In this document: piece after piece, positions 9,991-19,260 of the stretch | Layout of the letters: every line of letters begins with the position of its first letter | Numbering within the stretch: the stretch's first letter is position 1 | Assembly (NCBI GenBank): GCA_964058805.1 | Contig: CAXKVV010002134.1 | Span: 1 to 28,684, forward strand | Direction: 5' to 3' | Length of the DNA stretch: 28,684 bases | Source: Schoenoplectus triqueter | Taxonomy: Eukaryota > Streptophyta > Magnoliopsida > Poales > Cyperaceae | Notes under the pieces: model-generated | Told to the model about the DNA's origin: nothing | Databases searched by the model: none | The model's input: only the letters and a program-made list of their open reading frames with translations | Translations under genes and position numbers: made by a program

Positions 9991-10040
9991 ACTTTTGCTA
10001 ACACTCAATTACTAATGATTTATTAAGAAAACTGTTAGTA
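9991..10040. repeat. Inverted copy of CACTA subterminal repeat
   Basis: cttttgctaacactcaatta... matches, in reverse complement, the right edge of the 8060-9336 element (read inverted: ctttactaacactcattta...). It directly abuts the MITE starting at 10041. Confidence 0.55.
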
Positions 10041-10556
10041 GAGAATTATGCTATGGTGCTATACATAGCATGGATCACTTTCGTACTATGAATTGGTTCT
10101 TCGCTATCAAAGTGTAAATGGCCGATCCAATCGTATAAAATGATTTTCGTATGAATATCTAGACGTAAACTAAATTTTATATTTTTTTGGAATTTTTTTA
10201 TTTTTAAGATAGAAAATCATTTTTTCATGACTCATAATAACTAAATCAAGTATTTTCTAACTATCTTATAAAATAGTAAAAAAATTTTAAAGAAGCGGGT
10301 TATAAAATAAGTTAAAGTCAGCAGGCGCGCAATGAAAAGAAAAACATGTTTTGTGGTGCTGACTCCGCTCCACCAATGCCCTTACCCCCAGTCGATGATC
10401 AAGCTAAACTAGTTCAAAATATAAATTTTGATATAAATAGATATATTCATATAAAATCATTTTATATGGTTGAATCAATCATTTGAACTTTAAAAATGAA
10501 GAATCGATCCATAGTATGAGAGCGATCTGTACTATACATAGCACCATAGTTCAACT
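10041..10556. mobile_element. MITE F (ATGCAT-type), cluster copy 1
   Basis: Ends GAGAATTATGCTATGGTGCTAT and, inverted, GAGTTGAACTATGGTGCTAT. Each end carries the dyad TGCTATACATAGCA or its variant (10057-10070 and 10530-10543). The flanks of the interior repeat in inverted order: aaatggccgatccaatcg on the left, a decayed counterpart on the right, and gattttcgtatgaatatctag matches the related copies. An unrelated, more GC-rich stretch of about 140 bp (about 10290-10430) interrupts the centre. No protein is encoded. Confidence 0.7.
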
Positions 10557-10583
10557 CAATAAATTTATATAGGTGGGAACCAT

Positions 10584-10900
10584 TTGACAATGGTTATCTT
10601 GAAAATGGACTCTTAAATAAATATAAAAAAATTCAAAAAAATCAAAAAAAATTTATAAATGTGTTCTTCTACTTATTTAAATTTTATGTAATTTCATTAT
10701 CATTTGATACTCCATTAAAGACTATCAAAATTTTATATAATTTATAATGATTCTAATTTAACGGCCTTTGATGAAGTATCAAATGACAATGAAATTGCAT
10801 GAAATTTGAATGACTATCAATCTATAGATAGAAGAACACATGCATAAATATTTTTCCATTTTAAGAACTTGTTATATTCATTTAAGAGTCCATTGTCAAT
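10584..10900. mobile_element. Foldback MITE (TTGACAATGG family)
   Basis: The left part ttgacaatgg...aaaatggactcttaaat is mirrored by atttaagagtccattgtcaat at the right. Farther in, catttgatactccattaaag mirrors ctttgatgaagtatcaaatg, so much of the element folds on itself. A decayed relative lies at 6618-6881. It is separate from the MITE superfamily on either side. Confidence 0.6.
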
Positions 10901-10904
10901 ATTG

Positions 10905-10908
<4 letters not shown>

Positions 10909-10962
<54 letters not shown>
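10909..10962. repeat. (TA)27 microsatellite
   Basis: 54 uninterrupted bases of alternating TA, directly abutting MITE A. Confidence 0.95.
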
Positions 10963-10963
<1 letters not shown>

Positions 10964-10965
<2 letters not shown>

Positions 10966-11366
10966 TAATGCTATAGTGCTTCGCGAAGCAAAAAAAATTT
11001 TGTGCTTCGCGTCCGTATCTCGAATTTAAAAGTTCAAACGGCCGATCCAAACCGTTGAACATCATAATCATATTGAAATATCCTTGGAGATCAAATTTTA
11101 TATTTTTTTTTTATTTTTTTGATATTTTTTAGATGGGTACAAAGTTTGTTGATCTAAAGATTTCTGCACCATCCAAAATAAGCGACTTTGTACCCATCTA
11201 AAAACTATCAAAAAAAATCAAAAAAATATATAATTTGATCTCCAAGGATATTTCAATATGAAGATGATGTTCAACGGTTTGGATCGGCCGTTTGAACTTT
11301 TAAATTCGAGATACGGACGCGAAGCACAATTTTTTTTTTTGCTTCGCGAAGGACCATAGCATTACT
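10964..11366. mobile_element. MITE A (TCGCGA-type), nearly perfect 400-bp palindrome
   Basis: Starts AGTAATGCTATAGTGCTTCGCGAAGC and ends with the inverse (gcttcgcgaaggaccatagcattact). The arms stay complementary for about 180 bp each: tctcgaatttaaaagttcaa mirrors ttgaacttttaaattcgaga, and gatgggtacaaagt mirrors actttgtacccatc. Only a short central stretch is unpaired. The arms look much better matched than in the other copies, so this is probably the youngest one. It is flanked on both sides by TA microsatellite, so a TA target duplication is possible but cannot be proved. Confidence 0.85.
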
Positions 11367-11385
11367 ATATATATATATATATATA

Positions 11386-11727
11386 GTCCGACTATTGTGC
11401 TTTGCAAAGCACAAAGGTATTGTGTGCTTTGCGCTCTATTTTTAATTTCAAGTCAGAAATAATCGATCTACATCGTTCAATCTAATATTCATATCAAAAT
11501 CTATTAGTAAACCAAATTTTATATTTTTTAAAATTTTTTTCTGATGAGGAGAAAATGACTTGATCTGAGAATTATGGTTCATCCAAAAATGACGATTTCC
11601 CCCCTATCCAAAAAAATAATAAATGAATTTTAAAAAAATATAAAATTTGATTTAGTAATAGATTTTGATATGGAGATTAGATTGAGTTGTTTGCAACGCT
11701 TTTGTGCTTTGCAAAGCACCATAGCCT

Positions 11728-11729
<2 letters not shown>
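11386..11729. mobile_element. MITE B (TTGCAA-type)
   Basis: Inverted ends share CTATKGTGCTTTGCAAAGCAC; the perfect 16-bp palindrome GTGCTTTGCAAAGCAC occurs at both ends (11397-11412 and 11704-11719). The interior is also inverted: aaccaaattttatatttttt mirrors aaatataaaatttgattt, and aatctattagtaa mirrors ttagtaatagatt. It follows a (TA)10 tract (11366-11385) and is followed by a TC microsatellite. Confidence 0.75.

Positions 11730-11730
<1 letters not shown>

Positions 11731-11777
<47 letters not shown>
11731..11777. repeat. (TC)n-(TA)n compound microsatellite
   Basis: A run of tc dinucleotides followed by ta dinucleotides, lying between MITE B and MITE C. Confidence 0.9.
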
Positions 11778-11778
11778 T

Positions 11779-12158
11779 ATCGTGCTATGATACTATGCAT
11801 AGAAGGATTGTCTCTGTGATCGGTTCTTCATTCTCAAAGTCTAAATGGTTGATCTGTACCGTTCAAAATGATTTTCGTATGAATATCTAGATATGTACCA
11901 AACTTTAAAAATTTTAAATTTTTTTAATTTTTTTACATTATTAGAAAATCACTTAATTTAATTATTATGAGTCATCCAAAAGAAATGATTTTCTAACCAT
12001 CTAAAAAAATAGTTAAAAAATTATAAAATTTGGTTTATATCTAGATATTCGTGTGAAAATATTTTTGAACGGTTCAGATTGACCATTTAGAGTTGGATAA
12101 CGAAGAACCAATCCATAGCACATAAGCGATCCGTATTATGCATAACACCATAGCCTAA

Positions 12159-12159
<1 letters not shown>
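11779..12159. mobile_element. MITE C (ATGCAT-type)
   Basis: Left cgtgctatgatactatgcatag and, inverted, right ttaggctatggtgttatgcataa. Interior pairs include gattttcgtatgaatatctag against ctagatattcgtgtgaaaat. The end dyads are CTATGCATAG (11793-11802) and TTATGCATAA (12136-12145); both are perfect palindromes although their outer base pair differs. Confidence 0.7.
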
Positions 12160-12201
<42 letters not shown>

Positions 12202-12210
12202 ATAGCCTAA

Positions 12211-12262
<52 letters not shown>
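12160..12262. repeat. TC/TA/CA compound microsatellite
   Basis: Two blocks of (tc)n-(ta)n, the second followed by (ca)n. A short unit, taatagcctaactctctctc, echoes the right end of MITE C (tagcctaactctctc), so the block may have grown by local duplication. Confidence 0.85.
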
Positions 12263-12263
<1 letters not shown>

Positions 12264-12267
12264 TAGG

Positions 12268-12676
12268 GAGACCTTACGGTGCTTCGCGAAGCAAAAAAAT
12301 ATTTTACTTCAATTTCAAATCTTATATACTGAGAACTCAAAATATCAATATAATTAGTCCATAATAATATAGATATTAAAAACTTATTGAATACCAAATT
12401 TTGCTATTTTTAGAGCTTTATAATTAATTTTTTTCGATTTTTTAAAGATGATAATTTTTTAGGTGTGCCTATCATTATTTTATTATTATTTTTTAGGCAT
12501 TTTTAATAATCTTACAAAATAGTTAGAAAACTCCAAATATAATCAAATTTTGTATTACATAAGATTTAAATATGTAGTTTATGTTGGGTGAATTAGACTG
12601 GCAATTTAAACTTTGATTTTGTGAGATTTTTTTAGACCGAAGCAAAACCCTCTTTGCTTCGCGAAGCATCGTCAGA
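12268..12676. mobile_element. MITE D (TCGCGA-type)
   Basis: The perfect 14-bp palindrome TGCTTCGCGAAGCA is present at both ends (12280-12293 and 12655-12668), preceded by ccttacgg on the left and, inverted, ctgacga on the right. The interior is AT-rich and only loosely inverted, so the copy is older or belongs to a diverged subfamily. Confidence 0.7.
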
Positions 12677-12685
12677 TATATATAA

Positions 12686-13196
12686 TTGAATTATGATGCT
12701 ACGCATAGCATGGATCACTTCTGTGCTATGGATCAATTCTTCATTTTGAATTTCTATATAGTCAATCCAAATCTTTCAAAATTATTTTCACATGAATATC
12801 TAGTTGTAGATTAAATTTTATATTTTTTTTAAAAAAAATTAGATAGTTAGAAAATAACATCTTTTGGATGAGCCATAATAATTAAATCAAGTGATTTTCT
12901 AACTTTCTAAAAAAATAGAAAAAAATTGTAAAAATATAAAATTTGGTCTATAATTTACATATTTAAAACTAGTTGGGATCAAATTTTATAATTTTTGAAA
13001 TATTTTTACTATTTTCTAAGATAGTTTTCAAATAATTTGATTTTATTATTATGAGAAATTCAAAAGAAGTGATTTTTAAATTATCTTAAAAAATAGTAAA
13101 AAATTTAAAAACTATATAAAATTTAGTCTTCAACTAGTTTTTCATATATAAATCATTACGAGAGCGTCGTGCTATGCATAACATTGTAGTCCAACT
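12686..13196. mobile_element. MITE E (ATGCAT-type), with internal duplication
   Basis: Left attgaattatgatgctacgcatagca, right tgctatgcataacattgtagtccaactc. Interior gaatatctagttg and gattttctaac segments match copies F and C. Two similar AT-rich units with gatttt-(c/a)taa... lie side by side, suggesting a partial internal duplication or two merged copies. Confidence 0.6.
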
Positions 13197-13202
13197 CTAT
13201 AT

Positions 13203-13222
13203 ATAGAGAGAGTTGGACTATC
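13203..13222. repeat. Solo terminus of the same MITE superfamily
   Basis: gagagagttggactat is the outer TIR (GAGTTGGACTAT) in the opposite direction to the right end of MITE E, separated from it only by tatatata. It looks like the leftover end of a seventh clustered copy. Confidence 0.5.
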
Positions 13223-15150
13223 TTAAACAAATAAATTAATTGGCATTTGTGAAGATTACTTTTATCAAAGTGAAAACATGATGCGTACAAATTATAAAAC
13301 ATTAATTAATTAATTAATTAATAATTATATGTATAAATCTTATGGAGCTTGGCCAAGTTAACTGGCATTCTCACAAATTAACAAAGAAGTCACTAATGAA
13401 AAAGTGACGTCGACATTATTAAACGCGTCATTTGTTAACTGTATACTTGTTGTCAATTAGCTAAAAGCGTAAATATTTAAGCTGCTTTACTGTGTACTTT
13501 TGGCTGGCTAGCTTGAATAATTATATTTTAGTTCAATTTTACACATCCAAGTTGATTCCATCATTCGAAGAAAGCTGACTTGACATTCGTTTTGGTAACT
13601 GTGACATTTATCAATATCAATGTTTAAAACTGTATATAAACAAGTGGCATCTCCGGTTCATGAACTTTCAACATATCTATTATTAATTATTGTACTTGGG
13701 TGCCTTTCGGCCTAAGCGATGGCTGTTAAGTGTCTAATTATATAGAAATAGTTATGATGAAGTCACGGTTTGCATTGAGGCGTTCTCGTTAGGGTTTGGA
13801 TAAACCCTAGATGGAATTATTATTAATTATCTCCATTGGACAGCCTTTGAAGCAAGGCCCCATAAATTCCTTTTGCATGCATATGAGAGGGTCATTAATT
13901 CATGCATGCATGTGCATAATGCTTGGTTTTGATGAGTTCTCTCCTTTTCATGTCAAATTAACTTAAATTTTAAATATGAGCACATACCAGTGCTTGCTTA
14001 TTCCAACCTAAAAACTGTAAATTGATTTAAGGCCTCTCAACAAATAGCCTGCAATTAACCAAGCTAGGTTTAGAATTTCTCGGAGCGAGGAACAGCATAC
14101 AATATTACATCAATTACTATACATTCCAAACTGGTAATTCCTCAGAAAAAGAAATACTAGACTTTTGTTTATGTTTTTGACATACATATACAAATCAAAT
14201 TTTAAATTTTCACAATATATATAATCCAGAAATTAATTATCAGTTTATTTAAAATTTCGAACATGCAACAGTATTATATATGCATGGACCCGCATTTATT
14301 ATCATTCGAAATGCATGGCAGCTGACAATCACTAATTAGTGACAACCCGAATGATTAGCTTCAAATTACGAGCCGAATTTACCTATCTAATTAATTAGCT
14401 TATAGATCGAGTTTTTTTTTCTCTCTTTTTATTTAACTGCGCATATTATCAGCTGTCACTAGCTAGAAAATGATATACCCTCTCTCATATATCAGCTGTC
14501 ACTGGCTAGAAAATTATAGCCCTCTCTCATATATATAGCTAGTAGTTATGCCAGCTGATGTGAATTATAAATCCAGTAATCGCTAACTTAGAAGTTTTTT
14601 TTACTAGAAGTTATTCCCTTCTTTTAAATTTTGCTTCACTGTATTGGTGTTTCAATTCTAAATATATCTGATGATTTATAAGATAGTTGGCCCCTTATTA
14701 GTGGCATTCGAATTCCACGTGAAATGCATGTGGACCTGAAAGTTTCGATTCGATCGACCTGTTATTTTAATTGATGAAAATCAAAGAAACTAATCGATCT
14801 ATAAAAGTATGAAAGCTAACGGGTAATCAAGATGGCCACGTAGACAAAAAAGACCTACTTAATTTATGTAATCTATATAACAACTTTCTTAATATCGCTC
14901 AAAGACCAATATAAAGAGAGAATGCCACGGATTATATCGCCAGATCAAATTCGCCACGTCTGTTTATTTAATTCTTTACAAAGAATCTTCTAATGGTAAA
15001 ATTGTTTGATACATAAGTTACTACAACTAGCTTGGATGAAAATTTTAATTAATATATGAGGTCCATTCCGCCCATCATTTATTGGTGACAAAAATTCAGA
15101 GAATGTGTATATACGTAGAAACGCAGTGGTAGAATTAATATTGTACATTG
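13223..15150. other. intergenic sequence with short tandem duplications, no gene seen
   Basis: About 1.9 kb of AT-rich DNA without a credible reading frame. It contains an (ATTA)n run near 13300-13322 and a tandem duplication at 14448-14532. Reverse-strand and forward frames are all short. Confidence 0.45.
14448..14532. repeat. Tandem duplication, 2 x about 43 bp
   Basis: atcagctgtcactagctag... (14448-14490) is followed directly by atcagctgtcactggctag... (14491-14532); the copies differ by only a few bases and one length change. Each contains the CAGCTG palindrome. Confidence 0.85.
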
Positions 15151-15259
15151 TATCACTAAAATATAAAACGATTTAGCCAACACTCACATAATAATGATTA
15201 TAGAGAAAATTTATTGTTAAAAGGAGTCAGTGACAAAAATGTAATAATAATGAACATAA

Positions 15260-15500
15260 TTTATAATGGTTTTCTGTAAAAAAACATTGTTAAACTATAC
15301 CTTTAGAAACTGTCTAACTGTTGGGAAAGACTAAACAACGGTTACCTCAAAAAACCATTATTACTACATAACTTAGAAATGATTATTACTTAAAAATAGT
15401 TGTTGAATATGCATTTAGCAACGGTTTTTTTAAAAAAATAACTTTTTCTAAATCTCCATTTAATTATGATTATTACTTAAAAAACATTGCTAAACTATTT
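15260..15500. repeat. Left subterminal repeats of the CACTA element
   Basis: Degenerate copies of aacaacggtt, aaaaaaccattatta and aacattgttaaac in both directions, matching the style of the right end (21820-22195). In CACTA elements such motifs are the binding sites of the TNPA-type protein. Confidence 0.65.
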
Positions 15501-15755
15501 TTTTTATTTGACAGCAACAACTCAATTTTTTCTCTCCTTATAGTCTCTTATTTCTTTTCAGAGACATTACTGCCATCAAAATATTTCCTAAATATAACCT
15601 CTAGTTTCTTCTTGCTTTGCAACTTGCTCGATCTCCCCCTTTCTTTTTCCTTAGTCTTTCTATTTGTTGGCCTACTCCTTGCTGCTCGACCTAGCTCGTG
15701 CTCCCTTCTGTCTCGTCTACCTCTTCTCAATTTTCAGAATAATCTCAGGTAATTA
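15500..15755 (+). promoter_or_regulatory. Possible 5' leader exon of the CACTA transposase gene
   Basis: After the subterminal repeats comes a pyrimidine-rich stretch (tctctcctta, ctccccctttctttttcc, ctgtctcgtctacctcttctc) ending in ctcaggtaattaat, a good splice donor at about 15748. This fits an untranslated first exon, but no TATA box is obvious and the assignment is inference. The minus-strand open frame here is not credible. Confidence 0.3.
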
Positions 15756-15988
15756 ATCCATCTAGGTCTCATTGTTTATTAATATTATATCATGTTATGG
15801 TGATGTCTAAAATTAAAATAGATAGTTTGTATTGATCAATACTGTGATCTAATTCATTTCATGCTTGCGTTGATGAATATGCTTAACAACATGAAATACA
15901 TGATATTAATTTGTCAATAATGTTCATTATTTACATAAAATTGATTACATGTATGTATATATATATAGAGAGAGAGGGAGAGGGAGAG

Positions 15989-16382
15989 AGTGAAGCTATG
16001 GTGCTTCGCGAAGTACAAAATCTCTCATGTTTTATGTCTGTATCTCAAATTTGAAAGTCCAAATTATTGATCCAAACTATTGAATATGATCTTCATATTA
16101 AAATATCTTTGGAGACCAAATTATATATTTTTTTAATTTTTCTATTTTTTAAATGGATAAAATTTTTGTTGATCTAACGATTTCTGTACCATCCAAAATA
16201 AATGATTTTATAACCATCTAAAAAATAGCAACAATTTTAAAAAATATATAATTAATCTCCAAGATATTTCAATAAGAAGATCATGTTCAACAGTTTGGAT
16301 CGGTCATTTGAACTTTTAAATACGAAATGCAGACGAGAAGCAAGGGAGGTTTTGTGCCTCGCGAAGCACCATAGCCTCAGTC
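15989..16382. mobile_element. MITE G (TCGCGA-type), nested in the CACTA element
   Basis: Left gaagctatggtgcttcgcgaagtac; right gcctcgcgaagcaccatagcctc. Interior tctcaaatttgaaagtccaa mirrors ttgaacttttaaatacgaaa, the same body as MITE A with more substitutions. It lies between an AG-rich/TA microsatellite and a tatatata tract. Because it interrupts the CACTA element, it inserted after it. Confidence 0.8.
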
Positions 16383-16762
16383 TATATATATGTGTAATTG
16401 ATAGTATTTTCATATAGATCCAATTTATACATATTTTAAATAATTTAGGTTGGTACCTATTCGAGATTAATCTTGAATAGTCCTCGTTGGGACTGTTCTT
16501 TGAATATTTTATCTCAATTAGGATTAGTGAAAATAGGACAGTTGTAATCTTGTGTTTGAGAATAATCTAGTATAGTATTTTTATTTTGTTCTCAAGAGTA
16601 TTTATGTGCATGTAAATGTGCATTGGTGTACCCAAAAAGTGAGAAATGTTGTCGATTTTTTCTCAAACACTAGATTGCAATTAGCTTATCTTCTCTAATG
16701 AGATAAAAGATTCAAAATGTGGCTTAGGACTGTTGGTCGTCGTTAAACCAAAACACTGAACA

Positions 16763-16850
16763 CTAAACCTAAATCTAACAATCTAAACCCTAGACCCCAT
16801 ACCCAAAACCCTAAATCATAAACCCCATGCCCCAAACCCTAAACCCTAAA
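16763..16850. repeat. Degenerate telomere-like repeat (CCCTAAA)
   Basis: Repeated aaaccct/ctaaac words ending in aaaccctaaaccctaaa (16834-16850), matching the plant telomere unit CCCTAAA for a little over two units, with about nine degenerate units upstream. It is inside the CACTA element, so it probably arose by slippage or as telobox-like sequence rather than marking a chromosome end. Confidence 0.6.
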
Positions 16851-17090
16851 ATATATTTTTAGCAATTCGATACTAAAAACATATGAAATATCATTTTTTT
16901 ATCAGCCTCACCACTCATAACCCTAACAAATGCTGATATCTTCAATTAGAGCACCTTGGTAAATTATGGAAAGATAGCGTGAAAGTTTATGATGCATATC
17001 TGTCAGAATATTTTATACTCTGTGCTATTGTTTTCTGCATAATTAATAATTTTTCTGCATTAGATAACATGTTATGTTTTGAGACAAAAA

Positions 17091-18205
17091 AGAGCCAAAG
17101 AATATCCTATTTGTGCTAAAAATATTTATTCTTTTAGACTAGCCAATTGTAAGAAATATATATATATATATAAGTCACCGCAGGTTCCTTGACCAGTCAC
17201 ACCTCTATCGGTGAAAGAAACAAACCTTTGATGGCAAAGTGAATAATCGACAAGATCCAATACTATCATATGGAAAAGAAGTTTATAATGTTATGAAAGA
17301 TATAAATATTCAGTTTGATAAAGGAGTCAAACCTATTAAAAGTGATAACATATGGAAAAAAAATATCCATACTTTGAAATTTACCTTATTGGAAGCATTT
17401 GGAAATTAGGCATTATATGGATGAGATGCATATTATTAAGAACATATGTGAAAGTCTAGTTGGTTTGTTGTTGAACATTTAAGGGAAAACTAAAGATAGT
17501 GTCAAAGGAAAAAAAAATATGATTGAAATGGGAATTCGGCCAGAACTAGCACCAGTGCTGGCTAGAAAACAAAATTTTGTTCCTCCAACGTGTTATACTT
17601 TGTTGAAGAAAAAAGATAGTTTATTGGAGTGTCTGAAATCTATTAAGGTTCTAAATTTCTCAAATATCTTTAAGAAAGTGTCAATCAAAGAATCAAAATT
17701 AATTGGTATGAAATCACATGATTGTCACATTCTGTTCAGTTACTCTCAGTTGTAATTCAAGAAATTCTCCCTCCAAATGTTAGGCATTTCATCAATAAAC
17801 TATGTTTATTTTTCAACTCAATTTGTTCTTAAGGAATTTATCCTGAAAATTTCTATGATTTATAATCCAACGTCGTGTTAATCTTATGTGAGCTCGTGAT
17901 GTACTTTTCATCTTTATTATTTGATATCATGGTACATTTAACTGTTCATCTGATTTGGGAGATAAAATTATGTGACCCTATATTTCTATGGTATGTTTAT
18001 CCTTTTGGGTCAATTAAAAGGTCATATTTGAAGTTAATCCCAACCTAAAGGGAGTGTCATTGATGGATATATTATAGAGGAGGTTATTGAATTTTATACG
18101 AAGTACCTAGATGACGTCAAACCTATTGGTCTGCTGAAATGTCATAATGAGAGTAGACTCCAAGGTACTTGTATAATTGGATACATGCTTTTTATAATGG
18201 GTCTT
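17091..18205 (+). pseudogene. TNP2-type CACTA transposase remnant
   Basis: Plus-strand patches in TNP2 order: EYPICAKN (from 17100), KKQTFDGKVNN (about 17215), YWKHLEIRHYMDEMHIIKNI running to NICESLVGLLLNI (17387-17479, then an in-frame stop at 17480), MIEMGIRPELAPV (from 17519), FVPPTCYTLLKKKDSL, KLIGMKSHDCHIL (to about 17735). The frame then shifts near 17737 and continues through EILPPNVRHFINKLCLFFNS (from 17761), FDIMVHLTVHL (about 17920) and GYIIEEVIEFYTKYLDDVKP (from about 18065). TNP2 proteins cut and join CACTA ends; the conserved MGIRPEL and H-D-C-H blocks identify the family from memory. At least three in-frame stops and several frameshifts mean no working enzyme, and the N-terminal third is missing or unrecognisable. 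Confidence 0.85.
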
Positions 18206-18339
18206 GAATTATGACAAAAAATACATCTTGAAGTGCTGCATTTTGATAATTATGATTTAATTATCACTTATAGAGATTTATTGTTCAAATTTGCAAGGAT
18301 TAGGATTTAGTTCTGAATATGTATTTTTTTTGTTTATAG

Positions 18340-18960
18340 AAATGTCAAGATCAATAGGATCAACAAGATCAACGGAAAAAAAAGGTCGAGAACTACAGAT
18401 GAGGGTATACATGCCCTTGCCCGAGATAAAAGAAATATCAAGTTTCTTGAGTGATGGCACACCTTCCAATTATAATGCTATCAAGTTTTGCAATTATATT
18501 GCAATGATTGTCAAGGATTGAGCACTAATCACCATCATGGATTAGAGGTTAGTCGACGACCACGATAAAAATCTCAAGACGTTAATATGGAATGAAATCA
18601 AGGTAGAAATAAATCATACAAACTATGTCAATTATAAAATAATTTTAAAATTATTATATGTGTATTGATATGTTTGTGAATTTTATAAGAATTTTGGAAT
18701 ATTAAAGACGATGTTGGCCTACATGTTTGCCTTAGAAAAATGGGCGATCGTTGGGGACAATGGAAATGTAGAATAAGGACTAAGTACACTAATGTCGCGA
18801 AAAGTAATCCTTACAATGATTATAATGTAACTCGAGAGCAATGGACCAAGTTTTGTAAGCAGAGTGATGATGATGACTTTATGGTATGAAATCGTAAAAA
18901 TATTTGTGGAAATTCTAATAGCAAGTTTGAATCTTAGTTGTAATCTCCATTAGTAGGGAA
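18340..18960 (+). pseudogene. Ptta/En/Spm-type second transposon protein, remnant
   Basis: LSDGTPSNYNAIKFCNYIAM (about 18446-18505) followed after a stop by DHDKNLKTLIWNEIK, and an exon at 18737-18883 reading KMGDRWGQWKCRIRTKYTN ... REQWTKFCKQSDDDDFM. The G-x-P-x-x-x-x-A-x-x-F / L-W-x-x-I and R-W-x-x-W-K-x-x-L/I-x-x-K-Y / Q-W-x-x-F pattern is that of the plant transposase family found downstream of TNP2 in CACTA elements. A splice donor gtatga follows at 18884. Decay is shown by the stop after IVKD (18519-18521). Confidence 0.65.
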
Positions 18961-19260
18961 AGAGCACACAAGGGAAGGCCAACATGGAGAAGAATATACA
19001 TCCTCATAGGCTCAAATCGAGGGCTACATGACTACAGAGAAGAAGTGGAAGGAGTCTAATGTTATTTCATCCTCTTCAGACTTCATGTCTCCACACAACT
19101 TGATTTCAGACACACGATCAAAGAGTTGGGTACATGCTATAAGAGTAGTAAAAGATGGAGTTGTTGTTATCCCGACACCGATGACTCAGGAGGTCCTGAA
19201 GCAAATGATATGTGTTTAAAAAGCCATCGTCAAAAAAAAATATAATGAGAAAGTGACAAA

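Noticed and set aside
10817..11071. Frame encoding an Ile-Tyr repeat
   Set aside because: Translation of the (TA)27 microsatellite.
13223..15150. Possible second host gene between the MITE cluster and the CACTA element
   Set aside because: No frame above about 60 codons, no splice-joined protein similarity and no promoter-like arrangement found.
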